Below, piece after piece: positions 48,963-57,207 of a stretch of DNA of 64,000 nucleotides. The translations under genes and the position numbers were made by a program. Origin of the DNA: PALSA-612 sp035652235 (lineage in GTDB: Bacteria; Actinomycetota; Thermoleophilia; Gaiellales; Gaiellaceae). The notes beneath the pieces were generated by a model. The model was not told the origin of the DNA. It worked only from the letters and a program-made list of their open reading frames with translations, and ran no database searches. The DNA is taken from the NCBI GenBank assembly GCA_035652235.1, contig DASREE010000024.1, positions 8,226-72,225 on the forward strand. The letters are read 5' to 3'. The stretch's first letter is position 1. Each line of letters opens with the position of its first letter.

Positions 48963-49966
48963 GCGTGATCGCGACGGCTTCGGCCGGCGTGCCCCGAGGG
49001 GTGCGGGCCCGGCTCGTCGACCTGCAGGCGAGGGTTCCGCTGCTCCAGCTCGTGGGGCTGTGCGGCGTGTACGCGTACCTCGCAGCTGACCTCGGCTTCA
49101 CCAACTGGTCGAGCGTCAAGCAGATCCTGGTCATCGCGTCCCTCGCCGGCCTCGCGGCGGCCGGGCAGACGCTGCTGATCCTGATGGGCGGCTTCGACCT
49201 GTCGATCTCCGGCTTCATCGTGGCGAGCTCGCTCGTCGTCACGGTGCTCAAGGACAAGTGGCACGTCTCGTTCGTCGTCGCGCTGCTGATCGCGGTCGTA
49301 GCGGCCGCCGTTCTCGGGGCGCTCGCCGGGCAGATCTGCCACCGTTTCGAGATCCAGCCGCTGATCGTGACCCTCGCAATGGGCACGATCGCGCTCGGGC
49401 TGATCCAGGTCCAGACGGGGGGGTCGTTCTCGGGGACGGCACCCGACTGGCTGCAGCATCTCACCTCGCCGGAGACGAAGACCTTCGGCTTCATCGACAT
49501 TCCACCACCGGTCTCCATCTGGATCGCCGTGACGGTGCTGATGGCGATCTTCCTGCATCGCACACCCGGCGGGCGACGCGTCATGGCGACCGGCGCCAAC
49601 CCCCGGGCAGCCGAGTACTCGCTGATCGACACCCGTCGCATCTGGACGCTCGCGTTCGCCTTCAGTGGGATCTGCTCCGCGCTCGTGGGGATGCTCGTGT
49701 GCGGTTTCGCGGGCAGCGTCGACAGCGGCATCGGCGATCCGTACCTCTTCCAGAGCGTGGTCGCCGTCATCGTCGGGGGAACCGTGTTCGGCGGCCCCGG
49801 CGACTACACACGGACGGTCGTCGGAGCGCTCTTCCTGGCGTTCGTCAACGAGGCGCTCGTGGGCAAGAACCAGGGCGCGGACGTGCAGAACATGGTCTAC
49901 GGCGCGGCGATCCTGCTGGCGGTTGCGCTCTACGGGCGGGAGCGCCGGCTGCGCGACCGGATCTGA
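48959..49966 (+). CDS. sugar-type ABC transporter permease 2
   Basis: A 335-residue RbsC-like permease. TLLILMGGFDLSISGFIVAS is the family motif, followed by QPLIVTLAMGTIALGLIQ, the substrate-side THR/GANPRAAEYSLIDTRR loop and VAVIVGGTVFGGPGDYTRTVVGAL. It shares only moderate likeness with permease 1. GTG 48959 overlaps the permease 1 stop. The operon continues, after a spacer with repeats, into the binding-protein gene. Confidence 0.92.
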   Translation: MSVIATASAGVPRGVRARLVDLQARVPLLQLVGLCGVYAYLAADLGFTNWSSVKQILVIASLAGLAAAGQTLLILMGGFDLSISGFIVASSLVVTVLKDKWHVSFVVALLIAVVAAAVLGALAGQICHRFEIQPLIVTLAMGTIALGLIQVQTGGSFSGTAPDWLQHLTSPETKTFGFIDIPPPVSIWIAVTVLMAIFLHRTPGGRRVMATGANPRAAEYSLIDTRRIWTLAFAFSGICSALVGMLVCGFAGSVDSGIGDPYLFQSVVAVIVGGTVFGGPGDYTRTVVGALFLAFVNEALVGKNQGADVQNMVYGAAILLAVALYGRERRLRDRI

Positions 49967-49971
49967 TCTGA

Positions 49972-50016
49972 TTTGGTGAGATCGGTTTGGTGAGATCGCA
50001 TACGATTTGGTATCGT
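49972..50016. promoter_or_regulatory. tandem 14-bp repeats and ACGAT-N5-ATCGT dyad before the binding-protein gene
   Basis: TTTGGTGAGATCGG (49972-49985) is repeated as TTTGGTGAGATCGC (49986-49999). Directly after comes a perfect inverted repeat, ACGAT TTGGT ATCGT (50002-50016), which again contains TTTGGT. It lies 30 bases ahead of the binding-protein start. The form suits a GntR or LacI-type operator, and a GntR/FCD regulator is encoded at 53547. Confidence 0.55.
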
Positions 50017-50045
50017 CGGCCGTCCCCGAGAAGGAGGAGGCTAGG

Positions 50046-51326
50046 ATGAGAAGGTTTGGCTCTGCTCGGAAGCGGCGGGGCCGTTTCTGGGCCGGCTCGG
50101 CGGCAGTGTCCGTCGTCGTCGCAGCCGTCGCCGCAGCGCTCGTCACGACGTCTGCGTCGGCCCGTCCGAGGGCGGCCGCCGTCGCGACGCAGCAGTGCGG
50201 TCAGGACGTCTCCTACATCGACAGGATCAAGGATCCGGACGGCGTCTTCAAGAAGCTGCCGGCGCAGATCAAGCAGCGCTACGCACCCTGGCCCTACTCG
50301 GTGCGGGCGACGCCGTGGGAGACCTTCAAGGGCAAGAAGCCGCCGTGGAAGATCGGCCTGATCACGTTCCCGGTCGGTTCGCCCTGGCTCGCCGATCTGA
50401 TCAAGCAGGTCGGGATCGAGTTCGCGAAGGCGAAGGCGAAGGGCCTTGTCACGGGCTCGCTCCTGAAATACATCCAGCCGAGCTACGCGACGGCGACGCC
50501 CGAACAGCAGATCGCCGCTATCCAGCAGATGGTCAGGCAGGGCGTCGACGGCATCCTGCTCCTCCCGCTCGCGGGCCCGCCGCTTGCGCCCGCGATCGAC
50601 GCCGCCGGGAAGGCTGGCGTGCCCGTCGTGATCACGGACAACGTCATCGACCAGGCGAAGTACGTCGTCAATGTCTGGTCGCAGAACAACTCGCCGGCCG
50701 CCGCCGGCGTGGCCGGGCTGGTCAAGAAGGGAAACATCCTCCGGGTGCGAGGGATCCCCGGGAACCCCGTCGAGCAGGCGTTCGAGGATGCGGCCACGGC
50801 CGACATCAAGGCCTGCCCCGGATTGAAGGTCGTCGGTGAAATCTGGGGGAAGTGGACGAACGCGACCGCCAAGGCGGAGACGCTGAAGTGGCTGGCCGCC
50901 CATCCGACCACGAAGGTCGACGGCGTGATCCAGAACGGGATCATGATGGCCGGCATCATCCAGGCCTTCCAGCAGGCCGGCCGGCCAGTTCCGCCCATCA
51001 GCGGCGGGGGCTGCCAGGGTGGTGAGCTCTCCTGGTGGCTCGCCCATCGCAAGACCTACAACACCGTCGCGACCTGTTTCAACGGCTACCAGACAGCATG
51101 GTCCGAGTTCCGGATCCTGTTGCGGATCCTCGCTGGGAAGGGGCTCAAGGTCCGGGACATCAGCGTCCCCGTCCCGATCGTGACCTCGAAGAACGTGGCC
51201 GTCTACGCCACCCCCGGCAAGCCGCTGAGCTGGCCTGGAGAGCCGCGGGGTCCGATCGACGGGTGGGCGTCCAACTCGTTCCTCGACGGGTACTTCCTGA
51301 AGCCCGGCAACCCGGGCGGATTCTGA
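50046..51326 (+). CDS. sugar-type ABC transporter substrate-binding protein
   Basis: A 426-residue periplasmic-binding-protein type 1 (RbsB-like). The N-terminus MRRFGSARKRRGRFWAGSAA with a hydrophobic run to about residue 39 is a Sec or Tat signal (RRGRF). The mature domain has KIGLITFPVGSPWLADLIKQ, EQQIAAIQQMVRQGVDGILLLP, GVPVVITDNV and DGVIQNGIMMAGIIQAF. It is longer than RbsB, with an N-terminal extension of about 60 residues (CGQDVSYIDRIKDPDGVF) also known from related actinobacterial proteins. A GGAGGAGG ribosome site precedes ATG 50046. Ligand unknown. Confidence 0.9.
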   Translation: MRRFGSARKRRGRFWAGSAAVSVVVAAVAAALVTTSASARPRAAAVATQQCGQDVSYIDRIKDPDGVFKKLPAQIKQRYAPWPYSVRATPWETFKGKKPPWKIGLITFPVGSPWLADLIKQVGIEFAKAKAKGLVTGSLLKYIQPSYATATPEQQIAAIQQMVRQGVDGILLLPLAGPPLAPAIDAAGKAGVPVVITDNVIDQAKYVVNVWSQNNSPAAAGVAGLVKKGNILRVRGIPGNPVEQAFEDAATADIKACPGLKVVGEIWGKWTNATAKAETLKWLAAHPTTKVDGVIQNGIMMAGIIQAFQQAGRPVPPISGGGCQGGELSWWLAHRKTYNTVATCFNGYQTAWSEFRILLRILAGKGLKVRDISVPVPIVTSKNVAVYATPGKPLSWPGEPRGPIDGWASNSFLDGYFLKPGNPGGF

Positions 51327-51392
51327 ACCGAAGGTTGTCGTCGTCGCACCGGCGCAGACGCCGCGCCGGTGCGACGGCGTAAGGAGGGGGCC

Positions 51393-52307
51393 ATGGTCAC
51401 GCACGCCAAGTCCGCGGTGCTGGACGATCTGATCGATCCCGGCGCGACCTTGACCTGCATCGGGTCGGGCTACCAGTTCACCGAGGGCCCGGTCTGGATC
51501 GCGGCCGAGCGCGCGCTGCTCTTCAGCGACATCCCCGGCGATACGCGCTGGCGGTGGACGGACAGTCGCGGCATGGAAGTCGATCTCACGCCGACCTTCA
51601 AGGGCAACGGCATGGCGCTCGACGCTGACGGCAACCTGCTCGTCTGCGAGCAGGTCTCGAGCTGTCTCGTCAGGTTCCGCCGCGACGGCTCGCGGGAGCT
51701 GGTCGCGTTCCACTACCGTGGTCGCTATCTGAACAGTCCCAACGACGTCGTCACGCGAGGGCGCGACGGGAGCATCTACTTCACCGATCCGGACTACGGT
51801 CGCTGGAACGACTGGATCGGACAGGAGCGCAGCCGCGAGCTCGGCTTCCGCGGTGTGTACCGGGTCCCGCCGGGCGGCGGGGAGATCGAGCTCGTCGTCG
51901 CCGAGGACGAGTTCGACCAACCGAACGGCCTCTGCTTCTCTCCCGACGAGTCGCTCCTGTACGTCAACGACTCGGGCCGCTGCAACGTCAAGGTCTTCGA
52001 CGTCGCCGACGACGGGTCGCTCGGAGCGGCGCGCATCCTCCACGAGGGCATCGGGACCGGCGTCCCGCGTGAGGGCAACGTCGACGGGATGGAGTGCGAC
52101 GAGCACGGCAACGTGTGGGTGACGGGGCCGGGCGGCGTCTGGGTGCTCTCGCCTGACGGCGAGCATCTGGGCACGGTCGAGACGCCCGAGGTGTGCGGCA
52201 GCCTGTGCTGGGGGGGCGACGACTTGCATTCGCTCTTCCTCATGACCTCGACGACCGTGCACGTGGTGCGCACGCATGTCGGCCCTGCGCCGCTGCCTCC
52301 GTTCTGA
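51393..52307 (+). CDS. SMP-30/gluconolactonase family hydrolase
   Basis: A 304-residue six-bladed propeller enzyme. The metal-binding residues of SMP-30 lactonases are recognisable: Glu in FTEGPVWIA, Asn in YLNSPNDVV, Asn in FDQPNGLCFSPDE and Asp in GNVDGMECDEHG. Such enzymes hydrolyse sugar lactones or other lactones with Ca or Zn. It is cytoplasmic (no signal peptide). ATG 51393 has AGGAGGGG before it. Next to a sugar-type importer it may open a lactone formed from the imported compound. Confidence 0.9.
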   Translation: MVTHAKSAVLDDLIDPGATLTCIGSGYQFTEGPVWIAAERALLFSDIPGDTRWRWTDSRGMEVDLTPTFKGNGMALDADGNLLVCEQVSSCLVRFRRDGSRELVAFHYRGRYLNSPNDVVTRGRDGSIYFTDPDYGRWNDWIGQERSRELGFRGVYRVPPGGGEIELVVAEDEFDQPNGLCFSPDESLLYVNDSGRCNVKVFDVADDGSLGAARILHEGIGTGVPREGNVDGMECDEHGNVWVTGPGGVWVLSPDGEHLGTVETPEVCGSLCWGGDDLHSLFLMTSTTVHVVRTHVGPAPLPPF

Positions 52308-52326
52308 GCGGAGAGGAGGGAGAGGA

Positions 52327-53304
52327 GTGGAGGAGCACGAATTGCTCGAGGCAAGGGTCAGGCGGCTCGAGGACGCCGAGCGGATCCGCACGCTCCTCGT
52401 CGAGTACGCCCGCCGTCTCGACGACGCGGACTACGCAGGCTACGCGGAGCTGTTCGCGGAGGACGGGATCCTCGAGGCTCAGCTCGGGCAAGCGCAGGGG
52501 CGGGAGGCGATCCGCTCTCTGCTCGAGATGCGTCTCCAGCCGCGCCAGGGCGCGCCGGCGCGGCCGAAGGCGTTCCACCTTGTCGGGAGCCCGACGATCG
52601 AGATCGACGGCGACTCCGCGACGTCGGCCGTCCTGTGGGCGTATGTCACGCACGACGAGGCGGGATTCCCGCTCCTCCTCCAGCTCGGCCACTACCGCGA
52701 CGAGCTCCGCCGCGAGGGCGAGCGCTGGCGGTTCCGGCGCCGCCGCATCAGTCGCGACCTCGGCTTCTCGCCGCTCGACCTACCCCTTCCCGAGCGCGGC
52801 CGACCGAACACGGGCACGACGGTGAGCACAATCGGGACCGACCTTGCCGCCGCCGTCGCCTCGCTCGAGGCGCGCGTCGAGCGGCTCGAGCGGCTGGAAG
52901 GGGTGTGGAGGCTCTTCCAGGACTACCGCAGGCTGCTCGACCAGCGCGACTTCGCGGGCTACTCCCGCCTCTTCGCCGACGACGGCGAGTGGATCGGCGA
53001 TCTCGGCCGAGCCAGGGGGCCGGCGGAGATCGAGGCGCTCCTCGAGCGCACGCTGGAGGTGTACCCAGACGACTCGACGAGGACGTACCACCTCGTTGCC
53101 AACCCCGTCATCGACGTGGACGGCGATCAGGCGACCGCCACGAGCACGTGGTGTTTCGTCACGCGCGACGAGCGCGACCAGCCGGTGCTCTCCATGCTCG
53201 GGCACTACGACGACCTGCTCGTCTACCGCGGAGGACGCTGGCTCTTCCAGCGTCGCGTCGCGTACCGCGATATCTCCTACACGCCGCTCCGCGTCGACGA
53301 GTGA
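52327..53304 (+). CDS. tandem double SnoaL/NTF2-like protein
   Basis: A 325-residue protein made of two NTF2-fold domains joined in one chain (about residues 1-160 and 175-320). Each begins with a coiled helix LEARVRRLED / LEARVERLERL, then an arginine/tyrosine-rich helix (YARRLDDADYAGYAELFAED / YRRLLDQRDFAGYSRLFADD), G-R-(A/E)-x-I, and a strand with HLVGSP / HLVANP. They are clearly an internal duplication. Monodomain relatives dimerise, so the fusion gives a fixed heterodimer. GTG 52327 follows GGAGAGGAG. Function unknown; cyclase, isomerase or dehydratase are family possibilities. Confidence 0.85.
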   Translation: MEEHELLEARVRRLEDAERIRTLLVEYARRLDDADYAGYAELFAEDGILEAQLGQAQGREAIRSLLEMRLQPRQGAPARPKAFHLVGSPTIEIDGDSATSAVLWAYVTHDEAGFPLLLQLGHYRDELRREGERWRFRRRRISRDLGFSPLDLPLPERGRPNTGTTVSTIGTDLAAAVASLEARVERLERLEGVWRLFQDYRRLLDQRDFAGYSRLFADDGEWIGDLGRARGPAEIEALLERTLEVYPDDSTRTYHLVANPVIDVDGDQATATSTWCFVTRDERDQPVLSMLGHYDDLLVYRGGRWLFQRRVAYRDISYTPLRVDE

Positions 53305-53382
53305 GCCGGCCCGTCGTCGGCGCGGGGCAAAGCGTCGGCCGCCCGCTACCCGACGCCGCCGGCGGCAGTGCTGGGATTGATC

Positions 53383-53406
53383 GAATACCTTAAGCTATAC
53401 GACTAC
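53383..53406 (+). promoter_or_regulatory. degenerate CTATATGATC-like element, copy 4
   Basis: GAATACCTTAAGCTATACGAC lies 140 bases before the GntR/FCD gene. It keeps AAGCTATA but has CGAC instead of TGATC. It may be the autoregulatory site, but the match is weaker than the other three. Confidence 0.35.
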
Positions 53407-53546
53407 ATGGCCCAGCGATCGCTCCTTCCCGATTGCTCGAGCGGCCCTGCCGGCGCCTACGCTGAGCTCGTGGCCGGTCCCGTGAGGCAGCCCAGCCGGC
53501 GGTTCGGGCCCGACCGTCTGTTCCGGCGATCGCGGGCGGGTGCCGT

Positions 53547-54236
53547 GTGACCGTCGAGCATCGGGCTCCGCTCACCAAGCAGGAGCGCGTCTACCGGGCG
53601 ATCCGCGAGCGCATCCTGAGCGGTGCGTACAGCCCCGGTTACCGTGTCGTCATCGACGCGCTCGCGGAGGAGTTCGAGGTGTCGGCGCTGCCCGTCCGCG
53701 AGGCGATCAGGCGCCTCGAGGCAGAGGGGCTCGTCATCTTCCGGCCGAACGCAGGGGCGCAGGTCGCTCCGGCCGAGCCGGGGGTGTTCGTTGAGGAGTT
53801 GACCGTGCTCGCGGTGCTCGAGGGCTACGCCACGGCGCTGGCGGCGCCCGAACTCCGCGAATCCGGGCTGGCTCGGCTGGAGGAGATCAACGCGAAGATG
53901 GTCGCAGCGATGGAGCGGCTGGACGTGCTCACCTTCGGCCGCCTCAATCAGGAGTTCCACGCCGTTGTTCTCGAGTACTGCCCGAACAAGGTGATCGTGG
54001 ATGTGCTCCGCGATCTGGCTCGCCGCCTCGACGCAATCCGCCGGACGGTGTTCGTCCACATTCCCTACCGCGGCGCCGAGTCGATCGCCGAGCACCGGGC
54101 GCTGATCGCGCTCATCGCCCGGGGGGCCTCTCCGGCCGAGATCGAAGCCGCTGCCCGCGACCACAAGCTGCGGACGGTCGAGAGCTTCCGCGCCTGGCAG
54201 CGGGAGCACGAGCCGGGCGGCTCCTCCGCCGGTTGA
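53547..54236 (+). CDS. GntR-family transcriptional regulator, FCD subfamily
   Basis: A 229-residue regulator. The winged helix-turn-helix spans residues 8-75 (YRAIRERILSGAYSPGYRV, then DALAEEFEVSALPVREAIRR). The C-terminal all-helical FCD ligand domain (85-215) carries the metal-site histidines in LNQEFHAVVLEYC, ESIAEHRALI and ARDHKLRTVESF. FCD regulators often bind carboxylic acids and repress catabolic operons. It is the only regulator inside the 37.9-55.4 kb catabolic island and so the best candidate for the shared cis-elements. GTG 53547 gives the normal N-terminus. Confidence 0.9.
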   Translation: MTVEHRAPLTKQERVYRAIRERILSGAYSPGYRVVIDALAEEFEVSALPVREAIRRLEAEGLVIFRPNAGAQVAPAEPGVFVEELTVLAVLEGYATALAAPELRESGLARLEEINAKMVAAMERLDVLTFGRLNQEFHAVVLEYCPNKVIVDVLRDLARRLDAIRRTVFVHIPYRGAESIAEHRALIALIARGASPAEIEAAARDHKLRTVESFRAWQREHEPGGSSAG

Positions 54237-54309
54237 CCGAGTCGAGCATTTCGTATACGACTGGCGAGGGCATGCACGCGACCGCTGAGCAGAGCGACGT
54301 GGCTGAGGC

Positions 54310-55371
54310 GTGACCACCGTCAGGGCCGACAACCTGGGCAGCCTGCTCCGGCCGCGGTACCTGCTCGAGGCCCGTGAGCAGGGTCTGACCCCGGAGGAGC
54401 TGCGAGCGGTCGAGGACCGGGCCGTCGTCGAGGCGATTCGCCTTCAGGAGGAGGTGGGCCTGCCGGTCGTGACGGACGGGGAGTACCGGCGCCGCTTCTT
54501 CTTCTCCACGGTCGAGGTCCTGTTCGACGGCATCGACCCGACCGGGTTCGTGCGGCACCACCGCGACTGGGAGGGGGTCGAGCACGAGCTCCGCACGCCG
54601 ACGCCGGTCGCCCGTCTCACTCGCCTCGGCACGCTCGCCGAGCACGAGCTCGAGTTCGTGCGCGCGCACACCGACCGGCCGGTGAAGGTGACCATGCCCA
54701 GCCCGTCGATCTTCGTCGGCTACTGGAAGGAGGGCGTCTCCGAGCGCGCGTATCCGAGCAGGGAGGCCTATCACGAGCACTTGATCGAGCTCATGAACGA
54801 GGACGCGAAGGCGCTCGCCGCCGCAGGAGCGGCGCACATCCAGATCGACGCGCCGCACTACGCGTACATCCAGACGTTCATGGCTGGCGTCGAGGATCGC
54901 GACGCGACGCTGCGCCGGCTCGTCGAGCAGGACAACCGCGTCTTCGACGGCGTCGCGGGTGTCACCCGGGCGCTGCACATCTGCCGCGGCAACGACCGCA
55001 GCCACTTCACCGGCACCGAGCCATACGACGAGTTCGCCGCGTCGATCTTCCCGCACGCGGTGGCCGACCGGCTGCTGCTCGAATACGACGACGAGCGCTC
55101 CGGTGGTTTCAAGCCGCTTCGGTGGGCACGCGACGACCAGGTGGTCGTGCTCGGGCTCGTGACGACGAAGCGGTCCGACCTCGAGAGGGAAGACGAGCTC
55201 AAGCGGCGGATCGACGAGGCGAGCCGGTACGTGCCGCTCGAGCGGCTCGCCCTCTCCACGCAGTGCGGGTTCGGTTCGAATGCCCTCGGCAACGACATCA
55301 CCTACGAGGCGCAGCGCGCGAAGCTCGAGCTGGTCGTCCGCGTCGCGCAGGACGTCTGGGGCGGGGCCTGA
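54310..55371 (+). CDS. MetE C-terminal-domain-like methyltransferase
   Basis: A 353-residue protein of the cobalamin-independent methionine synthase C-terminal (UROD/MetE-like) superfamily. Zinc-ligand candidates His and Cys are in ALHICRGND and a further Cys is in LSTQCGFGS. It begins GSLLRPRYLLEA, as standalone MetE-like proteins do. PVVTDGEYRRRFFFS and HIQIDAPHYAYI are family motifs. Standalone copies in catabolic clusters may demethylate or transfer alkyl groups rather than make methionine. GTG 54310 follows the GntR gene by 73 bases, a spacer with a CGTATACG palindrome. Confidence 0.85.
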   Translation: MTTVRADNLGSLLRPRYLLEAREQGLTPEELRAVEDRAVVEAIRLQEEVGLPVVTDGEYRRRFFFSTVEVLFDGIDPTGFVRHHRDWEGVEHELRTPTPVARLTRLGTLAEHELEFVRAHTDRPVKVTMPSPSIFVGYWKEGVSERAYPSREAYHEHLIELMNEDAKALAAAGAAHIQIDAPHYAYIQTFMAGVEDRDATLRRLVEQDNRVFDGVAGVTRALHICRGNDRSHFTGTEPYDEFAASIFPHAVADRLLLEYDDERSGGFKPLRWARDDQVVVLGLVTTKRSDLEREDELKRRIDEASRYVPLERLALSTQCGFGSNALGNDITYEAQRAKLELVVRVAQDVWGGA

Positions 55372-55391
55372 CCTGACCTGCCCGCAGCCGC

Positions 55392-56267
55392 TCAACCGAG
55401 GAGCGCCTCGGCCAGCACCCGCCACTCGGCCCGCGGGAGGTGCTCCGCGTCGTCGGGGCGGCCGGTGACGACGCGGAGGCAGACGTGGTCGGCGCCGGCT
55501 CGGCGGTGGTCGGCGATCCGCTCGGCGACGCGCTCGGGCGGTCCGTAGGCGTAGAGGTCGTCGAGCAGCCGGTCGCTGCCGCGCGCGAGGTCGGCGTCGC
55601 CGTAACCGAGCCGGCGCCACGTGTTCGTGTAGTTCGGCAGCCCCAGGTACGGCTGCAGGTCGACGCGCGCGATCCGCCGGGCCCGCTCTCGGTCGGGCTC
55701 GAGGACGACGCTGAGCGCGACGGCGACCACGCGGTCGCGTCCGAGCGCCGCGCGCACGCCACGAGTGTGCTCGACGGGGACGAGGTAGGGGTGGACGCCG
55801 AGCGTGCGCTCGCCGGCCAACGCGACCATCTTCGGCCCGAGCGCGGCGAGGACGCGCGCGGGGGCGGTGCCGGCCGGGGCGTGCCCGTCGAGAGAGTCGA
55901 GGTAGGCGCGCATCGTCGCCAGCGGGCGCCGGTAGCGCCCCGGCTGCCGGGCGTCGACCAGCGGGGCGTGGCCGATCCCGAGCCCGAGCAGGAAGCGGCC
56001 CGGATGTCGCTCGTCGAGGAGCGCGTGCCGGGCCGCGACCTCCACCGGGTCGTGCATCCAGACGTTGAGGATGCCCGTGGCGACGGCCGCGCCCCGCGTC
56101 GCTGCGAGCAGGGCTTCGACGGTGTCCAGCACCGGGGCGCCGACGTCCGGAATCCAGAGGGCGTCGAAGCCGAGCTCGTCCAGCTCGGCTGCCGCCTCCA
56201 GCGACTCGGCCGGGTCGCCGTAGCGCAGCTGGCGGCTCCAGATGCCGAGCGGCCCGAGCGCCTCCAC
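55392..56267 (-). CDS. LLM-class flavin-dependent oxidoreductase, F420-type
   Basis: A 291-residue luciferase-fold oxidoreductase of the actinobacterial TIGR03620-like group. It shows ELDELGFDALWIPDVG, VATGILNVWMHDP, RFLLGLGIGHAPLVD and LGVHPYLVPVEHTRGVR. These features are common in F420-dependent enzymes, though FMN is possible. GTG 56267 is chosen because the family starts with a short strand before GIWSRQL. It is convergent to the MetE-like gene, with 20 bases between stops, and follows the IclR gene by 10 bases on the same strand. Confidence 0.87.
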   Translation of the reverse strand: MEALGPLGIWSRQLRYGDPAESLEAAAELDELGFDALWIPDVGAPVLDTVEALLAATRGAAVATGILNVWMHDPVEVAARHALLDERHPGRFLLGLGIGHAPLVDARQPGRYRRPLATMRAYLDSLDGHAPAGTAPARVLAALGPKMVALAGERTLGVHPYLVPVEHTRGVRAALGRDRVVAVALSVVLEPDRERARRIARVDLQPYLGLPNYTNTWRRLGYGDADLARGSDRLLDDLYAYGPPERVAERIADHRRAGADHVCLRVVTGRPDDAEHLPRAEWRVLAEALLG

Positions 56268-56277
56268 GCGGACGAGT

Positions 56278-57129
56278 CTACGGGGCGGCAGCCACGCGGC
56301 GTCCGCCGTCGCGCGCGGCCGGTGCGAGCGGGCGGTAGCCGAGGCCAGCCGAGATCTCGCCGGCGGTGCGCCGGAGCGCCGGCCCGAGCCGCGCCACGAG
56401 CTCGTCCACCGAGGACGCGGTGCCGTGGTCGGCAATATTGATCGCCGCGACCACTGCCCCGTCGTGGCCCCTGACGGGCGCCGCGATCGAGCGCAGACCG
56501 TAGGCGAGCTCCTCGTTGTTGACGGCGAGGCCGCGCGCCCGGACCCGCTCGAGCTCGGCGACGAGCGCGCGGCGCTCGACGATCGTGTTCGGGCCCCGCT
56601 CGGCGAAGTCGATGCGGTCGAGCAGCTTCGCGCGCTCGCAGACCGGAAGGTGCGCGAGCAGGACCTTCCCCATCGAGGTGCAGTACGCGGGCAGGCGCGA
56701 GCCCGCGTGCAGGTTGAGGTCGACCTCCTGCCCCGACCGGTGCGCGCGGCAGCGGTCGATGTAGAGGATGTCGAGGCCGTCGAGGACGGCGAGGCTCACC
56801 GTGTGGCCTGTCTCGTCGGACAGCTGGCGCAGGTGCGGTGCGGAGATCTGGCGGATCTCCATCGAGCTGATCGCGGCGAAGCCGAGATCGAGGACGCGCG
56901 GCCCCAGCCGGTACTTCCTCGTCCACGGGTCCTGCTGCAGGTAGCCGAGGCGGGCGAGCGTCGCCGCGTAGCGGTGCGAGGTGCTCCGCGTCAGCCCGAC
57001 CGTGCGCGCCAGCTCGCTCACGCCGAGCTCGGGGACGCCGGCGCCGAAGGCGGACAGGACTGCGAGCCCGCGCTCGAGCGACTGCGACCTCACGCGGCGG
57101 CTCCGGGCTGGGCTGGCCACATCCCACAT
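56278..57129 (-). CDS. IclR-family transcriptional regulator
   Basis: A 283-residue IclR-type regulator. The winged helix-turn-helix is at residues 15-75 (SLERGLAVLSAFG, LGVSELARTVGLTRSTSHRY). The GAF-like effector domain follows, with LPAYCTSMGKVLLAHL, a family hallmark, and LAVNNEELAYGLRSIAAPV. IclR proteins typically control adjacent catabolic or transport genes. It is divergent from the branched-chain-type transporter across 78 bases with a promoter and nested palindromes. ATG 57129 fits the family; longer readings are antisense to the transporter. Confidence 0.92.
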   Translation of the reverse strand: MWDVASPARSRRVRSQSLERGLAVLSAFGAGVPELGVSELARTVGLTRSTSHRYAATLARLGYLQQDPWTRKYRLGPRVLDLGFAAISSMEIRQISAPHLRQLSDETGHTVSLAVLDGLDILYIDRCRAHRSGQEVDLNLHAGSRLPAYCTSMGKVLLAHLPVCERAKLLDRIDFAERGPNTIVERRALVAELERVRARGLAVNNEELAYGLRSIAAPVRGHDGAVVAAINIADHGTASSVDELVARLGPALRRTAGEISAGLGYRPLAPAARDGGRRVAAAP

Positions 57130-57143
57130 AGTAGAACGCTGTC

Positions 57144-57173
57144 TTGACAACCGGCAAAGAACCGCCGTACCGT
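57144..57173 (+). promoter_or_regulatory. sigma70-type promoter of the ABC importer
   Basis: TTGACA at 57144-57149 and TACCGT at 57168-57173 with an 18-base spacer, 35 bases before the binding-protein start. The -35 box is perfect; the -10 box fits TAnnnT. Confidence 0.6.
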
Positions 57174-57207
57174 TCCTCGTCTCGTTCGATCGAACCGGGG
57201 AGGAACG
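57171..57207. promoter_or_regulatory. nested dyad symmetry overlapping the ribosome binding site
   Basis: A perfect 12-bp palindrome GTTCGATCGAAC (57184-57195) sits inside a second inverted repeat, CGTTCCTC (57171-57178) and GAGGAACG (57200-57207). The outer right arm is the ribosome site just before ATG 57208. It may be the IclR operator, and as RNA it could also mask the ribosome site. Confidence 0.55.
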
